A stretch of DNA of 35,047 bases from Pleurotus ostreatus/Saccharomyces cerevisiae fusant (lineage: Eukaryota > Opisthokonta): assembly GCA_024196135.1 (NCBI GenBank), contig JAMQCK010000175.1, forward strand, positions 1-35,047. The letters run 5' to 3'. Both the position numbers and the translations under genes were made by a program. Shown piece after piece: positions 30,288 to 35,047 of the stretch. The notes beneath the pieces were generated by a model. That model was not told where the DNA came from, ran no database searches, and saw nothing but the letters and a program-made list of their open reading frames with translations. Position 1 is the stretch's first letter; each line of letters starts with the position of its first letter.

Positions 30288-32074
30288 CTAAGCCATATCC
30301 ACACTATAATGCTCGAGGACTACGACCTTTTCACGCGACCGCAAGCTCTGTATTCGAAGTCCGGCAGTGATAAGTATCATCATCTGGTCGTCAGCGTAGG
30401 CATCGGACACAGTGTTGCGAACTTCCTTCCGATCGATCACCACGACGGTGAGTTTGTCAGGGGCATCGTCTAGATGTAAACGCACGTGCACCGCGCTTGT
30501 CACAGAGAGATGTTGGCTCTTGCGAATGGCATCAATCTTCGCTTCCACCGCAGGCCGGATCGCGCGTAACCGATGAGCGCCAATTGCATGCAGCCAGTGC
30601 GCCTGTCGCGCAGATTGCTCATCTGTGTGATAGAAGAAATGTAAATATTGTCTGGCGGGGCGCGGTCATCCTGGACTGACTTTCCGACTGCGCTGCATCA
30701 CTCATCTGGTGCTCAGCCCTGTGCTCCCTCCAGTGCTCCCTCTGACACTCCACTGAGCAATAGTACGCTCGCATGCAGGTACACCGCCGCACTCGTCTCA
30801 CACCCTTCTCCTCGGCTCTTTCACACTGCACTTTCTTAGCTTCCGTTCAAATAGCGAAGGAATCATACCTTTTTGCAAGCTCTACAGCACATTTCTTTTG
30901 CCATCTCCCGGCGCTGGCGGGCTTCGGAGTCAATCCACGCTGCCCTCCCGAGACCGATGGTGAAATCCGGATATGCGCGGGCGACTTCGAGGTACACCGT
31001 TTGTTTTGCGGCAAATTCAAGCGTTCTGCGTCCGCTCATCGAGCTGGCAGTAGCATTGAGTATCTTCACCGCCTGCAAGCAGCCAAGGCGAAGAGCTCGC
31101 ACGAGTGCCCTTTGTCCCGGCTCCACCGTCCACAGCGTTAGCAGCGCGTCGCAGGCCGCAGACTGCAGCTCGACGGCGTTCGGATGACTCTCTCCCAAGA
31201 ACATGACGATGTCCACGATGCGAAAGACAACAAATCGCGAGAACGGTAGGCTGGGTAGAATCCAGGGTGACTGTCCTCCTAGAACGCAGACGGCGTTCAA
31301 GCAGCATAGAGCAACATCCGACAAAGGTCTCAAGTGATCACCGTCTGGCAGCCGATGGATTGCATTGGAGGCGCACCTGAGAATGCAGCCGTAGAGGCGG
31401 TCAATGCGGCCCCTCAACGCACTCTCGATGGCGGTAAGAGCGAATCCATCTGCGCACGCGGTCGTGTGCCCGTTGTGATCTGCGGCGCAGAAGTACGGGG
31501 CTCGCCGAATGAGCGCGCCCATCAGATCCAGTGTGCTCCGGGCCCACTCGCTCGCACCGCACGACGCCAACAGCTTCTCATGCCAATACAAGAGCTTGAC
31601 CAAGATATCATACAGCGCGGGTGTGCTCCTGGTGAGGTCCAGAAGGCGAGACTTCAGGTGCATGATACCGCAGAGGAGCCTGACCATCGTTCGCGGCAGC
31701 GTGTCATCTGCCAGCCTCCTTCTTATGCCGAATAGTAACTGAATCCAGGCCATGAGGGAGTACCAGAGTGATCGTAGGCTGCCGATTACAGCATCGACCA
31801 AGACGTGACTACTGTTGCGGAAGCGGAGGATGTAGGAGAAGATGACGCTGTAGGCTTCGACGCTGCCCAGCGCCAGATACGTTCCAGAGCTGTGCACAGC
31901 GGTCCCCTTCCTAGGAGTCCGCTCAAGCAGTGGAAGGAAAGGTACGCCCCCACGAATTGCGTCGACGATTCTGAGGATCAAGGGGCTGTCGGGTTGCACG
32001 TTCTCGCCGCACTTGCTGAGAAGCTGTACGTCGTAGATGATGGTTCGGATTGCGATGCTCTCACGCTGAGACAT
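30288..32074 (-). CDS. MYND-type zinc-finger protein, three exons
   Basis: Proposed exons on the minus strand: 32074-30869, 30825-30681 and 30622-30288, with introns of 43 and 58 bp and matching phases, giving about 561 aa. The start is the ATG at 32074 (MSQRES); the frame open to 32149 has no upstream ATG. The first 390 residues are leucine-rich and helical, resembling an armadillo/HEAT-type solenoid. The MYND finger spans the first junction: CCRACKK, then CERAEEK, RRCTCMRAYYCSVECQREHW and HRAEH, near residues 396-440. Basidiomycetes have many proteins with this N-terminal solenoid and C-terminal MYND layout. MYND fingers bind proline-rich peptides, and the partner here is unknown. The tail (about 125 residues) contains TVVVIDRKEV. 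The gene looks intact; the last exon's end is the least certain part. Confidence 0.8.
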
Positions 32075-32800
32075 CTTTCGAACGGATATGCAAGAGGCAA
32101 GTGGGGAAGATAGGGATTGGTGCCGTTCCTTGTAGAGCAGCCTTTTCAACGAATGGGTTGCTTACGGTATCCATTCATTGCGCGGAGCGCGGTGCAAGCT
32201 AATCCGCGGTCACACGGTCATTCGTTGGGTGTTGCTCTGACGCAGGACGGCCCGCGTAAAAATCGGGGGCTCTTACAAAGAAAGTACTACCTGACTTACA
32301 TGCTACACGTCAGACGATCACATACAGGCACACTCTGCATGCTTCGGGCCCACGCTGCGATCAGTAGCGCAATTCCTTGCACAGTGGGATCACTGGTGCA
32401 CGGCCGCGCCTACAGTGCCTGCGAGAAATCAATTACCTGCCTTCCTAGGCAGGTAATTCTCACTGCCTACAACGCAGCCCGTAACAGGGCGAATGAAGAT
32501 ACATTTCGCAAAGAGAGTACTGCCTGGGCTCTAACAGACAAAAACTCGCCAACTTTAGCAAAATATCCTGGTCTGAAGCGGTCGAAGTCTGCGGTCGAGA
32601 TCGACTCTCGGCAATTGCCGAAACCTGAAGGCTGACCTGTCCCTCGAAAAGCCTGCGGCACGCCACAGAGAGCGGCCTTCGAGCCGATTTTTCCGCCTAG
32701 ATGCTCATTCATGTTTCTCCAGATACCCTTGATGCGTCTGACCTGAATGTAAGCCCGCGACAGGAAGGGCCAAGGTTTGTGTTATGGGTGGTGGGAATTA
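32075..32800. other. Upstream of the MYND gene; hairpin, no gene
   Basis: A perfect hairpin lies at 32431-32458: AATTACCTGCCT and AGGCAGGTAATT around TCCT. The same ACCTGCCTT core forms the hairpins of the nested element at 4402-4578. Near 32355-32375 a GATCAGTAGCGCAATTCC stretch recalls the TIR of the 374-bp family. A 172-codon plus-strand frame shows no known motif. Confidence 0.5.
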
Positions 32801-32880
32801 CAGCCGTTTGCAGGATAGAATGCAGTCTCGTGCCGTGAGATTTTGGGCACGTGGGTCGCAGGGCGTCGCCAGGGACCCAC
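32801..32880 (+). mobile_element. Truncated copy of the 193-bp element
   Basis: It starts CAGCCGTTTGCAGGATAGAA after TA (32799-32800) and runs through one arm and part of the centre (GGGTCGCAGGGC, GCCAGGGACCCA). It ends abruptly at 32880, and the opposite arm is missing. Confidence 0.75.
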
Positions 32881-33198
32881 ACCTCACCCGGGATTCGTTA
32901 TTTCCCGGCGCTTACTGCACGTTTATCGAGCGAATATTCTGAATCTGCTTTGGATAAAGACCGCGGGTCGATCGAAAGGGCATATTGAGGCCCAGCCAAT
33001 CGGAGACCGTACCGATCAATATGCCACCCATAAGAACACAATCCACGCGTCGTCCTTATGCTTCGCTTATTCGGAATTAGCTCACGATATTCCTGCAGTA
33101 TGCGCCTGGGAATATCGAGGCTTTGGGGGTGAGGGTCGACATGCAGCGTCAGGAATGCCCCAGTCCATGAGTTACGATACGAACAGCCTAGTTTATGA

Positions 33199-33325
33199 GC
33201 GAAAAAGACCGTATGCGCAGCGCCGAAAATTGTGCAAAGGTCCGACCGATTTTGCGAGTTGGTTACCGAGCCCTTCGTTGTGCGTTACTCAATCTCATAT
33301 AGCCAATTTTTTAAGCCCCGGTACG
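33199..33325 (+). repeat. Repeat R11, diverged copy 3
   Basis: Matches 12140-12270 at perhaps three of four bases. Where copies 1 and 2 carry the TA-flanked 371-374-bp element, this copy is instead followed within 15 bp by a CCAGTCCC foldback. Confidence 0.65.
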
Positions 33326-33339
33326 CGCCTAGACTCGAG

Positions 33340-33415
33340 CCAGTCCCCGCTCCGCGGAAGCCGAGGTCAAAGCAAGCTGATACTTGCCCGATTAGAAGAG
33401 CGGAGCGGGGACTGG
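33340..33415. mobile_element. CCAGTCCC foldback element, copy 2 (76 bp)
   Basis: CCAGTCCCCGCTCCGC and GCGGAGCGGGGACTGG are perfect 16-bp inverted ends. The centre matches copy 1 (14736-14805). The following TTTCCCACGATTTTGTGCGA flank is shared with copies 1 and 3. Confidence 0.75.
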
Positions 33416-34385
33416 AACATCTCGAGCACTTTTAGGACAGTCGGGCTTTTTCCCACGATTTTGTGCGACTTAGCGAAATCCGGCGCATCCTCTCAGCCAA
33501 CCGACGCGCGTTTGACGCATCGTCAGGCTTGCTCGCTCTCTACTCTCGGGATTTTAGGTCCTATCACACATTTTACTAGTCTCTGCTCTAGGGCAACGCA
33601 ATAATACATGCTGCATTTGTGCGAAATGCGCGAATATGATCTACGAAACAGTATACATGCGCGCTACTGCGCCCTAGTGCAAGGCATGCGGGGCGACAAT
33701 GACTACGAAGTTCCGTGAAAGGAGCGAGATCGACGGCGATGTGAGCTTGGGAAGTGTCGGACGCAGCATGTTCGGTGGGCTAGTGGTCGCCTTCCCAGTT
33801 TTGCGGGTGAACCGGGGTGAACGGGCACGGCGATGTTGTCGCCCATAGTCATGATGCAAGATCTTGTACGCCTCAGACAGGGAGGGGGAGTCGCGCCGTC
33901 GGAGAGGCTGCTGGTACGCGTCGATGCACGAACCGGCACCCAGGGCGCCGCGCTTCACTGCGCGCCAGAGGTGAACGCTGCCACGATCAGGGACTAGTCA
34001 GTACGAGGTATTGGCCGCACGATGAAGCTACTGATGCGCACCTCGAGAGGAAGTCCCTACGTGCTTCCTGTATGCATATCCGATCCAGCGGCACCCAACA
34101 GCGACAGACGAGCGGATCGTCGGCGCACCGCTGGACACGCCTGATCGGTACTGGCCTGCATGGATGTCGTCGCTCGGACGCCGACGTTCACGCGCCGTAG
34201 ATCGATTTCGAGGCATCGAACGCCATCAGACACCGTGCCGGGGTCATTTGGAGAGATTCTGAGGGCAGCAGAAGGTAGAGACGAGTGGTATGGGCAAACT
34301 CGCTGCTGGAGCTCATCGCGTTTTTCACTAAGTCGCATATATTCGTGGGAAAATTTTGACTGTACTAGCTACTAAGCGAGATGTT
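33416..34385. other. No gene assigned
   Basis: The last 60 bases (from about 34325) match the shared flank of the CCAGTCCC family in reverse (GTCGCATATATTCGTGGGAA). Open frames up to 127 codons on both strands carry no known motif. Confidence 0.4.
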
Positions 34386-34515
34386 CCAGTCCCCGCTTCG
34401 CGGGCACCGCGTTTACTTCCAACTATCTTCGGCTTCCGGGCCCGGACACCGTAGGTGACTTCCGCCGCCTCCGCCTGCCTTTCGTCTGCCTTCCACCTCC
34501 CGCGAGCGGGACTGG
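34386..34515. mobile_element. CCAGTCCC foldback element, copy 3 (130 bp)
   Basis: Ends CCAGTCCCCGCTTCGCGG and CCCGCGAGCGGGACTGG with a longer, unrelated centre. It lies in the opposite orientation to copies 1 and 2, judged from the shared flank. Confidence 0.6.
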
Positions 34516-34840
34516 TTCGAGTCTAGTACGCGCCACGGTTGGCTCTATCTATACCGGCATAGGAACTCTCTGGGAAAGAGCCCCCATTTGAGGGTCAAGC
34601 GAGCTTAGCGGGTCTCAACGACTTCGGGGAGCGATAGAGCGCCACTGAAACCCCCCATTTACATACCAAATTGCTTGTCGTCCGCCATAGAACGTGTCGA
34701 ACCGCGTCATCTGACAGCACTGTGCCGCGCATACTCCAGGGCATACACTCGCTTTGCTCCAAACTTCGTACTGTAGATGTGAACTATTGAGGTGTGGACT
34801 ATTGAGGTGTGCTGTACCGTGCTCGGAAGAAGCTGATATT
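34516..34840. repeat. Repeat fragments, no gene
   Basis: 34636-34672 matches the inverted middle of the 374-bp element (GAGCGCCACTGAAA.CCCCCAT, then ACATACC). A two-unit tandem of about 15 bp (ACTATTGAGGTG) lies at 34779-34810. Confidence 0.5.
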
Positions 34841-35047
34841 TTAGGAGCTTTTTTGGTCCTCGCCTCGGCGCCCCGCCCAAATGAAAGGTAGTGCACAATT
34901 GGTTGTGCTGCCACTGTACGAGTTTGTGCGTGCCACACTACCGTTATCGTAGCACGTGTGCGATCCAAGCCCGACTGCGTTTGTGATCATCCATGTCCTG
35001 CCATCTTTTTCAAAGATGCCCATATACTCGGAGCTGTCCCCTCCATT
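34841..35047 (-). CDS. Possible 3' end of a gene running off the right edge
   Basis: On the minus strand one frame is open from the window edge to a TAA at 34841-34843, about 68 codons. It includes SSEYMGIFEKDGRTWMITNA and GLGSHTCYDNGSVA. The composition is protein-like and free of repeats. I do not recognise it. Its start, if it is a gene, lies beyond 35047. Confidence 0.25.
   Translation of the reverse strand, partial: NGGDSSEYMGIFEKDGRTWMITNAVGLGSHTCYDNGSVARTNSYSGSTTNCALPFIWAGRRGEDQKSS

Noticed and set aside
30773..32113. Several 77-133-codon plus-strand frames opposite the MYND gene
   Set aside because: They are shadows of the 402-codon minus-strand exon, with no motifs or splice structure of their own.
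34505..34525. GGTTCGAGTCTAG resembling a tRNA or SINE B box
   Set aside because: No A box at the right distance and no cloverleaf; it overlaps the end of a foldback element.

Overview
The window looks like a repeat-rich stretch of a filamentous fungal genome, most likely an Agaricomycete (Basidiomycota). The signs are 43-66 bp GT-AG introns that restore reading frames exactly, an F-box gene and a MYND-finger gene of the type that is multiplied in mushrooms, a TET/JBP-like dioxygenase gene with six short exons, a SUMO-protease-like (C48) gene, and a RecQ-like helicase relative with a cysteine-rich tail. No rRNA, tRNA, CRISPR array or bacterial operon structure was seen. Gene models come from reading by eye; exon edges were checked for splice consensus and phase but not against RNA.

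Layout. 1-1873: a repeat shared with 20.6 kb, a 392-bp TA-flanked inverted-repeat element, and a promoter. 1874-3508: F-box gene (+). 3550-5297: stacked repeats, including a 723-bp TA-flanked element with a 177-bp element nested inside it. 5785-7550: six-exon C48-protease-like gene (+). 7708-7965: pseudogene fragment. 8508-8700: 193-bp TA element. 8927-11596: decayed helicase relative (-), interrupted by a foldback element. 12179-12658: repeat plus a 374-bp TA element. 12951-14330: six-exon TET/JBP-like gene (+). 14.3-17.2 kb: mostly unassigned, with one small foldback element. 17.2-21.4 kb: second copy of the 543-bp element, decayed gene fragments, a 5'-truncated LINE with RNase H domain, a 20-N assembly gap, and a second copy of the 374-bp element. 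21.4-27.6 kb: mostly unassigned, with one two-exon gene at 23941-24640. 27.6-30.2 kb: second 392-bp element and several repeat copies. 30288-32074: MYND gene (-). 32.1-35.0 kb: repeat fragments and a possible gene end running off the right edge.

The most informative structure lies in the repeats. At least four unrelated short inverted-repeat families are bordered by TA, as expected for Tc1/mariner-type non-autonomous elements. No transposase for them was seen. The flanks of the two copies of the 543/723-bp element are exchanged with each other. An apparently empty target site is present at 19.1-19.4 kb. This is best explained by recombination between the two inverted copies, which would have inverted the roughly 12.9 kb between them. 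That segment carries the C48, helicase-like and TET/JBP-like genes. I see no evidence that these genes act together; the region reads as a transposon-worked accessory block.
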